From Roseovarius azorensis (lineage in GTDB: Bacteria; Pseudomonadota; Alphaproteobacteria; Rhodobacterales; Rhodobacteraceae), in assembly GCF_900109455.1 (NCBI RefSeq), contig NZ_FOAG01000005.1:62001-126000 (forward strand): a DNA stretch of 64,000 nt, given 5' to 3'. A model generated the notes under the pieces. It was not told where the DNA came from and searched no databases. It worked only from the letters and a program-made list of their open reading frames with translations. Below are positions 18,902 through 28,358 of the stretch, piece after piece; the first letter of the stretch is position 1, and each line of letters opens with the position of its first letter. The position numbers and the translations under genes were made by a program.

Positions 18902-20290
18902 ATGGCATCCTATGACGTGATCATCATCGGCGCCGGCCCCGGCGGCTATGTCTGCGCCATCCGCTGCGCGCAGCTGGGGCTGAAAACCGCCGTGGTCGAG
19001 GGCCGCGAAACACTGGGCGGCACCTGCCTAAACGTCGGCTGCATTCCGTCCAAGGCGCTTTTGCACGCCAGCCACATGCTGCACGAGGCAGAGCACAATT
19101 TCGCCGCCATGGGCCTCAAGGGCAAGGCGCCCTCGGTCGACTGGAAACAGATGCTCGCCTACAAGGATGACGTCATCGGCCAGAACACCAAGGGCATCGA
19201 ATTCCTGTTCAAGAAGAACAAGATCGACTGGCTCAAGGGCTGGGGCTCCATCCCCGGGGCAGGCAAGGTCAAGGTCGGTGACGACATCCACGAGGCTAAA
19301 AACATCGTCATCGCCACCGGCTCGGACTCCTCCAGCCTGCCCGGCGTCGAAGTGGACGAAAAGATCGTCGTCACCTCGACCGGCGCGCTGGAACTGGGCA
19401 AGATCCCGAAATCCATGGTGGTGATCGGCGCAGGCGTGATCGGCCTTGAAATGGGCAGCGTCTATGCCCGCCTCGGCACGGAGGTGACGGTCGTCGAATA
19501 TCTCGACGCGATCACGCCGGGCATGGACGGCGAGGTGCAAAAGACCTTTCAGCGCATCCTCAAGAAACAGGGGCTCAAGTTCATCATGTCCGCCGCCGTG
19601 CAATCGGTCGAGACGCTGAAAACCAAGGCCAAGGTCCATTACAAGCTGCGCAAGGACGACAGCGAGCATCAGTTGGACGCCGATACCGTCCTCGTCGCCA
19701 CGGGCCGCAAACCCTATACCGACGGGCTGGGCCTCGACACACTCGGCATCACCCTGTCGAAACGCGGCCAGATCGAGACCGACAAGCACTGGCAGACGAA
19801 TGTAAAGGGGATCTATGCCATCGGCGACGCCATCGACGGCCCGATGCTGGCGCACAAGGCCGAGGACGAGGGCATGGCCGTGGCCGAGGTGCTGGCGGGC
19901 AAGCATGGACATGTCAATTACGGCGTCATCCCCGGCGTGATCTACACCCACCCCGAGGTCGCCAACGTGGGCGAGACCGAGGAATCGCTGAAAGAGCAGG
20001 GCCGCGCCTACAAGGTCGGCAAGTTCTCCTTCATGGGCAACGGACGGGCCAAGGCGGTGTTCGCGGGCGACGGTTTCGTCAAGATCCTCGCCGACAGGGA
20101 AACCGACCGCATCCTTGGCGCGCATATCATCGGCCCCGCCGCGGGCGATCTCATCCACGAGATTTGCGTGGCGATGGAATTCGGCGCCTCCGCGCAGGAT
20201 CTGGCGCTCACCTGCCACGCCCACCCCACCTATTCCGAGGCGGTGCGCGAGGCCGCGCTGGCCTGCGGCGACGGAGCCATTCACGCGTGA
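18902..20290 (+). CDS. lpd: Dihydrolipoyl dehydrogenase (E3)
   Basis: FAD-dependent E3 subunit that reoxidises the lipoyl groups of SucB and reduces NAD+. The 462-residue protein has the FAD motif IIGAGPGGY (about 8-16), the redox-active disulfide [13 protein letters not shown] with Cys42 and Cys47, the NAD-binding [19 protein letters not shown] near 175-193, and a second FAD contact [20 protein letters not shown]. The catalytic His-Glu pair is in HPTYSEA (His441, Glu446). The ATG at 18902 follows AAAGGAAA. Its location after sucAB suggests it serves this complex. Its stop overlaps the GTG start of a glycosyltransferase gene. Confidence 0.97.
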   Translation: MASYDVIIIGAGPGGYVCAIRCAQLGLKTAVVEGRETLGGTCLNVGCIPSKALLHASHMLHEAEHNFAAMGLKGKAPSVDWKQMLAYKDDVIGQNTKGIEFLFKKNKIDWLKGWGSIPGAGKVKVGDDIHEAKNIVIATGSDSSSLPGVEVDEKIVVTSTGALELGKIPKSMVVIGAGVIGLEMGSVYARLGTEVTVVEYLDAITPGMDGEVQKTFQRILKKQGLKFIMSAAVQSVETLKTKAKVHYKLRKDDSEHQLDADTVLVATGRKPYTDGLGLDTLGITLSKRGQIETDKHWQTNVKGIYAIGDAIDGPMLAHKAEDEGMAVAEVLAGKHGHVNYGVIPGVIYTHPEVANVGETEESLKEQGRAYKVGKFSFMGNGRAKAVFAGDGFVKILADRETDRILGAHIIGPAAGDLIHEICVAMEFGASAQDLALTCHAHPTYSEAVREAALACGDGAIHA

Positions 20291-21141
20291 GCAGTGCGGC
20301 GGCCACGCCCCTCGTCTCGGTCGTCATCCCGGCCTTTCAGGCGGGGGAAACCTTGCGCACAGCGCTGGCCTCGGTGGCGGCCGCCGGCCTGCCGCCCGAG
20401 CGGGTCGAAGTGGTGATCGCCCCCGATGACGGGCAGGGCTACGACGACCTGCCCGATCACGGCCTGACCCTCACCCGCTGCGCCACGCATCACATGGCCA
20501 CCGGCGCTGGCCCCGCCCGCAACCGCGCCATCGCCCGCGCGCGCGGCGCGTTCATCGCCTTTCTGGACGCCGATGACACCTGGGCACCCGGTTATCTGGC
20601 CGCCCTGTTACCACTGGCACAGCGGCACGGCGCAGCTTTTGGCCGGACCCGCGTCCTGCTCGGGAAACAACCCCTCCTGCATCTGCCCGGCCCGGCGCAA
20701 TCCACGCTCGGCCTTGCCGATCTGGGGCGCACCGGATGCAGCTTTCACCCCCTCGCGCAACGGGTGCTCGTGGGACCGTTCCGTAACCGCGCGGCGCAGG
20801 ATGTGCTGCACACGATGGAGGTACTCTCGCTCGTGGGAGGACGCGCACCGCTGGCCAAAACCAGCTACAACCTGCATCTCAACCCCCAGAGCACCACCGC
20901 CCGCAACGCCTTTGCACAGCGCGCGCAACAGGCCTATTACGACCACATCCGCGCCATCGGGGCGGGTCAGACCCGCATCGCGCCGGGCCACGGGGCGGCG
21001 GCGCGCCACGCCTTCGAATCCAAGGCCCGGCTCAACCGCGCCTATATCCGATCCGGCAAGGCGCAGTTCTTCTACCAGTTCATGCAGGAACGGCTGGCGG
21101 CTGAACAACGCACCGCCGCCGTGCAGCCCGATCCGTCGTGA
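20287..21141 (+). CDS. Family 2 glycosyltransferase
   Basis: Cytoplasmic or membrane-associated GT-A fold enzyme of 284 residues. It starts at GTG 20287, overlapping the lpd TGA by three bases, so it is translationally coupled to lpd. The first 110 residues show the family signature: [20 protein letters not shown], the acidic [20 protein letters not shown] and the metal-binding FLDADDT at about 92-98. The rest is less conserved. The acceptor and product cannot be told. Coupling to a TCA-cycle gene has no obvious functional meaning; it may simply share the transcript. The next gene is convergent, 21 bp away. Confidence 0.85.
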   Translation: MSSAAATPLVSVVIPAFQAGETLRTALASVAAAGLPPERVEVVIAPDDGQGYDDLPDHGLTLTRCATHHMATGAGPARNRAIARARGAFIAFLDADDTWAPGYLAALLPLAQRHGAAFGRTRVLLGKQPLLHLPGPAQSTLGLADLGRTGCSFHPLAQRVLVGPFRNRAAQDVLHTMEVLSLVGGRAPLAKTSYNLHLNPQSTTARNAFAQRAQQAYYDHIRAIGAGQTRIAPGHGAAARHAFESKARLNRAYIRSGKAQFFYQFMQERLAAEQRTAAVQPDPS

Positions 21142-21162
21142 CGCGCCCCACGTCCCAAGGTC

Positions 21163-22191
21163 TCATTCCGCGGGCGATATCGTCTCTTTCGTCTTTTTCG
21201 ACCGACGCAGTCGCCGGACCACATTCCGGAAGGGCACCAGATAGAGCTTGGCGCAGCTGTCCATTTCCTCTGCGTTCATCCCGGCCACCCCGAACCGCAC
21301 GTCCCGGTTATCCTCCGGCAGTTCGTAGGTCTTGAAGATGACATCCCAGACCGGGAACATGAAGGCGAAATTCTTGTCGATATGATCCGGGTGACAACTG
21401 TGGTGGACATGGTGATGCGCCGGAGACGGAAACACCTTCGACCAGTTGCCCGGCCAGCGCAGCCAGATATGCGAATGCCGCAGATTATAACCCATGACGT
21501 TGAACAGAAACATCAAAAGCGGCACGCCAAGCACCGCCGGCATGCTCGGCAGATACCCCAGAAGCTGCGCAGCGGTCCCCATGAAGATCCCGTTGCCGGC
21601 CCCGATACAGACCAGATAGGCAAGGTTGTCGATAGGATGCTCGCGAAAATTCGACATCGGATGCATCACCTCGGCGCTGTGATGAACCTTGTGAAATTCC
21701 CACAGGATCGGGATCTTGTGCTGCAAATAGTGGATCGTATAGGCGATGAGATCCGACAGAACGAAAAACCCGACCATATAGCCAAAGGCAATCACATAGG
21801 CCCCAGTCCCGGACCGGGTATCGCCAATGCGCGCAGCCTCTGCAAGACTCTCGCCGCCGGTGACCAGCGCATAGGCCCAGGCGGAACACGCCGCCATCAC
21901 ACCGAACAGCAGGAAATGACCGATGAGCTTGTGAAAGAAGAAATAGCGCACGTCCAGCCAGGCCGAGGGATGCGACCAGACGCGCCTGGGCAAGAGAAAG
22001 CCCAGGAATGTCGGGGCATCCTCTTCGCCATCATGCCGACGCCAGGCACGGACCCTGTAGACCACATAGGCAAACCCGACTGCGGTCAGAAGATAGAGCG
22101 CAAAGAGCCGCTCGCCCGGCGACCAGAAGAAGCCGAGAAAATGAAGCAGATAGCTCACGTAAAGCTGCCACAGATCCGTCAGATATCCCAT
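21163..22191 (-). CDS. Fatty-acid hydroxylase / sterol desaturase family membrane protein (342 aa)
   Basis: Di-iron membrane enzyme family that hydroxylates or desaturates lipids. Several hydrophobic segments surround the His clusters: HYLQH (about 154-158), HKVHH (about 167-171), NLRHSHIWL and the C-terminal HHHVHHS, giving the eight or more histidines needed for two irons. I start at the Met encoded at 22191; the frame extends a further 12 residues upstream without family character. Its substrate in bacteria of this type is not predictable from sequence; sterols are not expected. A second, shorter paralogue is at 38629-39423. It is a single gene, convergent with the glycosyltransferase. Confidence 0.85.
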   Translation of the reverse strand: MGYLTDLWQLYVSYLLHFLGFFWSPGERLFALYLLTAVGFAYVVYRVRAWRRHDGEEDAPTFLGFLLPRRVWSHPSAWLDVRYFFFHKLIGHFLLFGVMAACSAWAYALVTGGESLAEAARIGDTRSGTGAYVIAFGYMVGFFVLSDLIAYTIHYLQHKIPILWEFHKVHHSAEVMHPMSNFREHPIDNLAYLVCIGAGNGIFMGTAAQLLGYLPSMPAVLGVPLLMFLFNVMGYNLRHSHIWLRWPGNWSKVFPSPAHHHVHHSCHPDHIDKNFAFMFPVWDVIFKTYELPEDNRDVRFGVAGMNAEEMDSCAKLYLVPFRNVVRRLRRSKKTKETISPAE

Positions 22192-22287
22192 ATGCCCGAC
22201 CCTACATTCAACTGTTACGCCTGACAATCACGGCAGGATGCGTGCTTTGTGTGAACAGAATGTGGAAATCTGCGGGCCACGTTCCGC

Positions 22288-23025
22288 TCAGACGGCACCG
22301 GGATCAAACCCCGCCTCGCGCATCAGCCGATCAGAGGCGTCCTCGACCTCCCGCTCCAGCCGCGCCATGAAACTGTCCTTGTCCAGCCCGGCAGGGATCA
22401 CCGGCAGAAACTCCACCACCGCCAGCCCCGGCTTGCGATAGATCCCCCTGCGCGGCCAGAACACGCCCACATTGGTGGCGGCAGGTACGCAATCCTGCCC
22501 AAGCTGGTCATAGAGCACACCCGCACCGACCTTGTAGGGCACCTTGCGGCCCGGTGCCACGCGCGTGCCCTGCGCATAGATGATCAGTTGCCCCGGCTCC
22601 TGCGCACCACGGGCCACATCCTCAGACATCTGCCTGATCGCCGCGCTCCGCTTGCCGCGATCCACGGGCACACAGCCGATCCTGAGCGCATATTGCCCGA
22701 TCACCGGCGCCCACATGAGCTCACGTTTCATGATGAACTTGCCCGCCGGAATACTCCCGAAAATCAGGATGATATCCAGAAACGACTGATGCTTGGCGGC
22801 GATCAGCACCTCGCCGCGGGGTGGCGTGCCGCGCACCTCGCTGCGCAGCCCCACCATCCAGGCAGCGGTCCAGCGCACCCACCGGCAAAAGCTTTTGCAG
22901 GCGACACGCGCGCCCCGGCGGCTCACCAGCGCCCAGGGCAGGAACACGATGCCCAGGACACCCATCGCCAGGTACATCTGCACGACAAAGATCAGCGAAC
23001 GCAACCATTGAACCGGATGTTTCAT
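22288..23025 (-). CDS. plsC: 1-acyl-sn-glycerol-3-phosphate acyltransferase
   Basis: Inner-membrane acyltransferase that adds the second acyl chain to lysophosphatidic acid in phospholipid synthesis. The 245-residue protein has an N-terminal membrane helix (about 11-33), the catalytic HX4D motif HQSFLD (His79, Asp84) and FIMKRELMWAPVIGQYA. The third motif reads YAQGTR where most family members have PEGTR. The ATG overlaps the ftsX stop (ATGA), so the gene is the last of a coupled ftsE-ftsX-plsC operon. Longer upstream extensions of the frame only shadow ftsX. Confidence 0.9.
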   Translation of the reverse strand: MKHPVQWLRSLIFVVQMYLAMGVLGIVFLPWALVSRRGARVACKSFCRWVRWTAAWMVGLRSEVRGTPPRGEVLIAAKHQSFLDIILIFGSIPAGKFIMKRELMWAPVIGQYALRIGCVPVDRGKRSAAIRQMSEDVARGAQEPGQLIIYAQGTRVAPGRKVPYKVGAGVLYDQLGQDCVPAATNVGVFWPRRGIYRKPGLAVVEFLPVIPAGLDKDSFMARLEREVEDASDRLMREAGFDPGAV

Positions 23026-23927
23026 GTCATGTCTTTCAACGTTCTTTGCGCCGCCGCGCGAGTGGCGGCATAGGCGACACCCGCCGCCAGCGGCGGAATG
23101 ACCAGCGGCCACAGCCAGTGCCAGCCCTGAAATCCCAGCCCGGTCAGGAACCCGCCTTCGGCCTGCGCCCGCGGCAGGAACAGGATCGCCGCGCAGCCCA
23201 GCGCCACCCCGGTCGCGGCGCCCGCGAGCGCGCGCAGCGTGAACCGCCGCACAAAGGCCCCGGCGATAAAGCTGTCCTGCGCCCCCACCAGCCGCAGCAC
23301 ACTGATCACCTGCGCGTTGGCCGCCAGCGATGCGTTGGCCGCCAGCGTGATCATCGCCCCCATCGCGGTGCCGATCAGCAACAGCACGACCCAGCCCAGC
23401 AGCCGCAACCGCTCTGCGGCGCGCACCAGCGGCGCGCGCCAGCGGCTGTGATCGTCGAGAACGGCCCCCGGCACCTCGGCGGCCAGCCGCAGGCGCAGGC
23501 CTTCGGGATCCATGCCTTCGCCCGTTTCCACGATCTCGATGAGCCGCGGAATCGGCAATTGTTCCACCGGCAGATCCGGGCCGAACCAAGGCGCCAGAAG
23601 CGCCGCCTGCTCCGCGTCGCTCAGCGCGCGGGCCTGCGCCACCCCGGCGGTCGTTTCCAGCACCCTGAGCGCCGCCGCCGTTTGCGCCGCCATCTGCGCC
23701 TCGGGGGCAGAGATACGCACCGTCGCCGTGCGCGCCATCTCGTCGTCCCAGCGATCCGCCAGCCGCCCGGTCGCCAGCGCCAGCGCCAGCGCGCAGACCG
23801 CGACAAATCCCATCACCGCCGCGCTGAACAGCGTCAGCCTTGCGGTCATGCCGGTCGGCGGCACCACCCGGTCAGCCTGCGCATCCCCCAGCAGAAAGGC
23901 CCCCGCCTGCGACACATCCAGCCTCAC
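23022..23927 (-). CDS. ftsX: Cell-division protein FtsX
   Basis: Membrane partner of the FtsE ATPase; the FtsEX complex links the divisome to activation of peptidoglycan hydrolases. The 301-residue protein has a cytoplasmic N-terminus, a first membrane helix near 31-52 and an extracytoplasmic domain (about 60-165). Three C-terminal helices follow, in the FtsX arrangement, including ANAQVISVLRLVGAQDSFIA. It starts at GTG 23927, overlapping the ftsE stop as GTGA, and ends overlapping the plsC start. The sequence is diverged, as is usual for FtsX, so the assignment leans on topology and the FtsE neighbour. Confidence 0.9.
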   Translation of the reverse strand: MRLDVSQAGAFLLGDAQADRVVPPTGMTARLTLFSAAVMGFVAVCALALALATGRLADRWDDEMARTATVRISAPEAQMAAQTAAALRVLETTAGVAQARALSDAEQAALLAPWFGPDLPVEQLPIPRLIEIVETGEGMDPEGLRLRLAAEVPGAVLDDHSRWRAPLVRAAERLRLLGWVVLLLIGTAMGAMITLAANASLAANAQVISVLRLVGAQDSFIAGAFVRRFTLRALAGAATGVALGCAAILFLPRAQAEGGFLTGLGFQGWHWLWPLVIPPLAAGVAYAATRAAAQRTLKDMT

Positions 23928-24601
23928 AGGTCCGCCCCCGCCAGTTGCAACCGCCGTGCGGCGATCCTGAGCACCCGTGCCTGCACATGGGTCTTGGCCG
24001 CGCGGATGAGCGCCAGGTCATGCGTGGCGATCAGGATCGTCTTGCCCATGCGGTTGAGTTCGATCAACAGCCGCATGAGCCGCTGCGACATCTCCCAGTC
24101 CACGTTGCCGGTGGGCTCGTCGGCCAGCACCACCTCGGGTGACATGATCAGCGCCCGCGCCAGTGCCGCCCTCTGCCGCTCTCCGCCCGACAGTTCCGGC
24201 GGCAGGGCCCGGGCCCGCTCCCTCAGTCCGACCCAACCGATCAACTCCCGCAGATTGGCATCCTCGGCCAGCAGATCGCGACCGGACACCATCAACGGCA
24301 GCGCGATGTTGTCCGACACATCGAGGTGATCCAGAAACTGACAGTCCTGATGTACAACTCCGATACGGCGGCGCGCCATGGCGATATCGTCGCGCCCCAT
24401 ATCCTGCCGGTCCTTGCCAAAGATACGCAACTGCCCGGCAGTCGGGACCAGCGCGCCGTAACACAACTTCAGCAGCGTGGTCTTGCCCGATCCCGAGGGG
24501 CCGGTCAGGAAATGAAACGATCCGGCGCTCAGCGACAGCGACACATCGGTCAGCAACTCGCCCCCGTCATAACCATAGGCCACATTTTCCAGCTCGATCA
24601 C
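23924..24601 (-). CDS. ftsE: Cell-division ATP-binding protein FtsE
   Basis: ABC ATPase of the FtsEX complex, 225 residues. It has Walker [10 protein letters not shown] at about 34-42, VHQDCQFLDHLDVSDN in the Q-loop region, signature LSGGERQR, Walker B VVLADEPTGNVD and the switch His in IATHDL. I start at GTG 24601, which has GAGGGG upstream and matches the family start (IELENVAYGYDGG). An earlier in-frame ATG would add about 50 unrelated residues. The intergenic region to the divergent zinc-ribbon gene is 160 bp and should carry both promoters. Confidence 0.95.
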   Translation of the reverse strand: MIELENVAYGYDGGELLTDVSLSLSAGSFHFLTGPSGSGKTTLLKLCYGALVPTAGQLRIFGKDRQDMGRDDIAMARRRIGVVHQDCQFLDHLDVSDNIALPLMVSGRDLLAEDANLRELIGWVGLRERARALPPELSGGERQRAALARALIMSPEVVLADEPTGNVDWEMSQRLMRLLIELNRMGKTILIATHDLALIRAAKTHVQARVLRIAARRLQLAGADL

Positions 24602-24761
24602 ACCTGCGCCCCTCGCGTTGCCACCCCTAAATGCCCCAGAGGCAACAGTTGTGCAATGATCCAGCACGCGATTTCCTTTGTCCTTTCCCGAACATAAAGT
24701 TACGCTTATGGTAGGCGTCAGCGAAATGGACCGGATAACGGCAGCAGGCAACAGGTGTAGT

Positions 24762-25685
24762 ATGAGGTTGACTTGCCCGAATTGCGGGGCTCAATACGAA
24801 GTCCCCGACGAAGTCATCCCCGAGGACGGGCGTGACGTGCAATGCTCGAATTGCGGCGATACCTGGTTTCAGCAACATCCTCATCATGCCCCCCTGGACG
24901 CGCAGGAAGAAGACGCCCCAGCCCCCGCACCATCGAAAGACGGGACGCCAGAGACCGCGACCGCCACGAAACCGCCCGCCGATCTGCCGGGCACGGACAT
25001 GGCAGAGACCCCCGCCCCCAGAACCGACGAGAACAGGCCCTCAGCGCGAACCGCAGGCCCCAGTGTTGCCCCGGACCGCCGCAGCGTCGATCCGGCAGTA
25101 GCGGATATCCTCCGGCAGGAGGCCGAGCGCGAAAAGGCTGTCCGCACCGCAGAGGCCACCGGCGGCCTCGAGACGCAGCCCGAACTCGGCCTGAGCCAGC
25201 GCCCAGGCGGCAGCGACGACCGCAGCCGCCATGCCCAGGCCAGGATGGACCGGCCGCACGGCACCACGACCCGCCCCATTGGCCCGACCGCGGATGACGC
25301 CGACGACTACGCAGATATCGACCCGGCATCGCGCCGCAACCTTCTGCCGGATATCGAAGAGATAAATTCCTCCCTCAGTTCACACCAAAAAACCTCGCAC
25401 CAAGAGAAAGAGGCCCCGGAACAGGTCGCCATCCCCGAATACACATCAGAACCCGTGCGGCGCAGCGGCTTTGGCCGCGGCTTTCGACTGGCGATCCTGA
25501 TATTCATTCTGGCTACGCTGATCTATCTTCTGTCGCCCCTGATCGCTGGTCAGTTTCCCGCCGCCGAGGGGCCGCTGGCGCAATATGTCGCGACGGTCGA
25601 TAATCTCAGGCTCTGGCTCGACAGTCATGTCAGCGCGGCAATCGGCTGGTTCTCGAAAATGTCCGCACCGGCCACCGGAAACTGA
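24762..25685 (+). CDS. Zinc-ribbon protein with a C-terminal membrane anchor
   Basis: Protein of 307 residues with an N-terminal zinc-ribbon of the MJ0042/zinc_ribbon_5 type. RLTCPNCGAQYEVPDEVIP and VQCSNCGDTWFQ provide Cys5, Cys8, Cys28 and Cys31 as Zn2+ ligands. A long Pro/Ala/Thr- and charge-rich, probably disordered region follows (about 40-230). One membrane helix near 242-261 (RLAILIFILATLIYLLSPLI) and a short tail end the protein. The topology suggests a cytoplasmic zinc domain on a flexible tether. Such proteins commonly lie beside ftsE in related genomes by my recollection; function is unknown. It is divergent from ftsE and convergent with the TIGR02302 gene. Confidence 0.85.
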   Translation: MRLTCPNCGAQYEVPDEVIPEDGRDVQCSNCGDTWFQQHPHHAPLDAQEEDAPAPAPSKDGTPETATATKPPADLPGTDMAETPAPRTDENRPSARTAGPSVAPDRRSVDPAVADILRQEAEREKAVRTAEATGGLETQPELGLSQRPGGSDDRSRHAQARMDRPHGTTTRPIGPTADDADDYADIDPASRRNLLPDIEEINSSLSSHQKTSHQEKEAPEQVAIPEYTSEPVRRSGFGRGFRLAILIFILATLIYLLSPLIAGQFPAAEGPLAQYVATVDNLRLWLDSHVSAAIGWFSKMSAPATGN

Positions 25686-25705
25686 ACCCACCGGGTGTGA
25701 CGGCC

Positions 25706-28321
25706 TCAGAACCTTTCCAGCAACCTGCGCAGGTAATCCAGTTCGACATCGGGGCGCTCACCCTCTCCGGAGCGGCGGCGTATCTCGTCCAGCAGATCCC
25801 GCGCCCGGCGATATACATCCGCACCCTGCAGCAGATTGTCCTGCGTGCCCGCCTGACGCCCCTGCCCGGCGTCGCGCCCCAGAGGATCGGTCTGCGCCTG
25901 CCCCGCGGGGCCCTGCGCGTCGCCCTGTCCACCCGGATTCTGCTGCTCGGCCAGTGCCTCGCCCATGTTGCGCATACCCTCGCGCAGCGCATCCATCGCT
26001 TCGGCCTGGTTGTCTATGGCCCCGGCCAGATCGTCACCCCGCAGCGCCTCTTCGGCACCCTCCATCGCGCGCCCGGCCCGTTCCAGCGCCTCACGCGCGG
26101 CTTCTCCGGCCTCACCGCCCAGTTGCGGCAGGCCCTGTCGCTGACGCTCCAGCTCACGCCGCAGCGCCTCTTGACGGTCGGCCAGAGATCCCTCGGCGCC
26201 CTGCCCGTCCTCAGCCTGTTGCTGACCCTCGGCACCGGGCTGCGCGCCGCCCTCGCCGCCGCCCTGACCTTGCTGGCCGTCATGACTCTGACCGCGCCCG
26301 TCGCCGCCGCTGCGGCCTTCGTTGCCCTGCGACTGACCGGACCGCGCACCGGGGTTGAACTGTTCCTGCAGGTCGCGGAACGCCTGATCCGACAGGCCCT
26401 GTTGCTGGCGCAGCGTATCGGCCAGCCCCTCCATCGCCTGCTGCCCCGGTGACTGGCCCTGCTGACTACCGCCCTGCGTGACCTGCATGTTCTCCATCAT
26501 CTGCTGGAATTCCTCCAGCGCCTGCTGCGCCTCGGCAAAGCGACCCTGTTCCATCAACTCCTGAATGCGGTCCATCATGTCCTGCAGATCCTGCTGGGTC
26601 ATCCGCATCATGTTCTCGGCGCTCTGCTGATCGCCGTTCTGGGGATCGTCGCGCTGCGCCTGCTGCATCTTCTGGCGCAGGTAATCCTGCGTCGCATCGC
26701 GCAATTCCTGCATCAGACGCGCGATCTCATCCTCGGTCGCGCCATTCCTCATCGCCTCGCTCAGCCGCTCCTGCGCCGCGCGCATCCGCGCCAGCGCATC
26801 GCCGATATCGCCATCCTCCAGCAGAATGCCCAGATCCCACAGCGCCTGCGCGACCTCGTCGCGCTCCGGCCCGCTCAACCCGTCGTCGTCGGTCATCGCC
26901 TCCAGCTGCCGCAGGATCACCCGCAGCCGCAGATAGGCCGCCTCGGAGCGAAACAGCCCCTCGGTTGGCAGGTAGGACACCGCCCGCAGCACCTGCGCCA
27001 CGCGACCCGCATTCTCTCGCGACCACAAGAGATCGCGCCGCTGTTCGATCACCGCCGCCGCCATCGGGTTGAAGAACCGCCGCGCCGGCAGCGTCATCTG
27101 CACGGCTTCCGACACACCTTCCTGCCCCGCCGCATCCGCGACACGCAGCTCCAGCGTCACCGGCAGATGCGCCCAGGGGTGCTCTGACAGGTTCTCGATC
27201 AATGTCTCGATGAACGCCGCCCGATTGCCCGCCAGCGGCAACGGCAGATCGAGCGTGATCGGCTCGCGCGGCTCGGGGTCCACGGTCAAACCATGCCGCC
27301 GGTCAACCTGACCGGGATCAAGCGCGAACACCGCGCTGCCCCCCACGATGCCATAATCGTCATGTGCCTCGAAGGGCTGGCTCATCTGGCCGTCAAAGGT
27401 GGTTTTCAGACCATCCCGCATCACCCGCACCTGCGGCGGCGCATCCGGTATCGCCTCGACCTGCCAGCTTTGCCCGCCGGGTCCGTCGATCCGCAGATCG
27501 CCATTGCCCGCAATCTCGAAACGCTGTTCGGTATCCGTCGCCTCCGGCGCATCCCCGGTGCGCCCCGACACCGTTTCGACAAGGCTCAGCGCACCGACCT
27601 CGCCATAGAACCGCAGCGTCACCCGGCTGCCAACCGGCGCGCGGATCAGCTCACGCTGATCGGCCAGATAGAGGCTCGGCAATCCGGTATAGGACGGCGG
27701 CTCGATCCAGCCCTCCCATGTCGGACCCTGCGCCAGAGCGGCCCCCGGAGTAGCACCCGGCATCATCTCGGCCACCGACCCGGCCCGCCACACCGATCCG
27801 AAGATGAGCGCCATCACCAGCCCCAGAAGAGCGATATAGCGCAGGCCGAACGGATCCTGCCGCGAGAGCCGCAGATCCGGCTCGACTGCCCTCGCCGCGG
27901 CCGCGCGCAACGCCATCCGCGCCTGATGCGCCCGCCAGAGCGTCTCCGACCCGCCATCGCCCGCGCCGATCGCCTGACTGTCGGCCAGCGCCGCCAGCGG
28001 CCGTCCCGGCATCGCCGCATCCAGCCGCGCCAGCGCCTCGGCCCGGCGCGGAAAGCGAAACCGCATCGCGCCCCAACCGGCAAACCCCACCAGCGCCAGC
28101 CCGCCCAGCATCAGCGCGGACCAGACCACCTCGACCGGGGCGATGTCGTGCAGCCCCAGCATCAGCATCGCCGCACCCGCCGCGATCAGGCTCCAGACCG
28201 GCCAGAACGCGCGCACCAGCCGCTCGGCGATCAGCCCCGCCCAGGTCAGACTGAGCGGACGGCGCAGCCGCGCCATGACTGCGCCCAGGTTATCCTGCGT
28301 TGTCCTTCGCGTTGCTGGCAT
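25706..28321 (-). CDS. TIGR02302/DUF4175-family membrane protein
   Basis: Large protein of 871 residues, typical of alphaproteobacteria and of unknown function. Three hydrophobic segments lie in the first 200 residues (near 40-58, 67-84 and 164-184). An extracytoplasmic beta-rich region (about 200-420) follows, then a long alpha-helical part. From about residue 540 the sequence is dominated by Gln, Gly, Met, Glu and Ala (MMRMTQQDLQDMMDRIQEL and similar), consistent with coiled coil and low-complexity linker. The ATG at 28321 has AAAGG upstream. It begins 37 bp after lysA in the same direction and is probably the last gene of the argH-lysA operon. Confidence 0.88.
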   Translation of the reverse strand: MPATRRTTQDNLGAVMARLRRPLSLTWAGLIAERLVRAFWPVWSLIAAGAAMLMLGLHDIAPVEVVWSALMLGGLALVGFAGWGAMRFRFPRRAEALARLDAAMPGRPLAALADSQAIGAGDGGSETLWRAHQARMALRAAAARAVEPDLRLSRQDPFGLRYIALLGLVMALIFGSVWRAGSVAEMMPGATPGAALAQGPTWEGWIEPPSYTGLPSLYLADQRELIRAPVGSRVTLRFYGEVGALSLVETVSGRTGDAPEATDTEQRFEIAGNGDLRIDGPGGQSWQVEAIPDAPPQVRVMRDGLKTTFDGQMSQPFEAHDDYGIVGGSAVFALDPGQVDRRHGLTVDPEPREPITLDLPLPLAGNRAAFIETLIENLSEHPWAHLPVTLELRVADAAGQEGVSEAVQMTLPARRFFNPMAAAVIEQRRDLLWSRENAGRVAQVLRAVSYLPTEGLFRSEAAYLRLRVILRQLEAMTDDDGLSGPERDEVAQALWDLGILLEDGDIGDALARMRAAQERLSEAMRNGATEDEIARLMQELRDATQDYLRQKMQQAQRDDPQNGDQQSAENMMRMTQQDLQDMMDRIQELMEQGRFAEAQQALEEFQQMMENMQVTQGGSQQGQSPGQQAMEGLADTLRQQQGLSDQAFRDLQEQFNPGARSGQSQGNEGRSGGDGRGQSHDGQQGQGGGEGGAQPGAEGQQQAEDGQGAEGSLADRQEALRRELERQRQGLPQLGGEAGEAAREALERAGRAMEGAEEALRGDDLAGAIDNQAEAMDALREGMRNMGEALAEQQNPGGQGDAQGPAGQAQTDPLGRDAGQGRQAGTQDNLLQGADVYRRARDLLDEIRRRSGEGERPDVELDYLRRLLERF

Positions 28322-28358
28322 GCGTCACGCCTTTTCCCGGCCTCACGCGCCCATCGCG

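Noticed and set aside
24678..24761. Earlier start for the zinc-ribbon gene
   Set aside because: It would place 28 extra residues before the zinc-ribbon and extend into the presumed promoter region; the ATG at 24762 puts the ribbon at the N-terminus as in the family.
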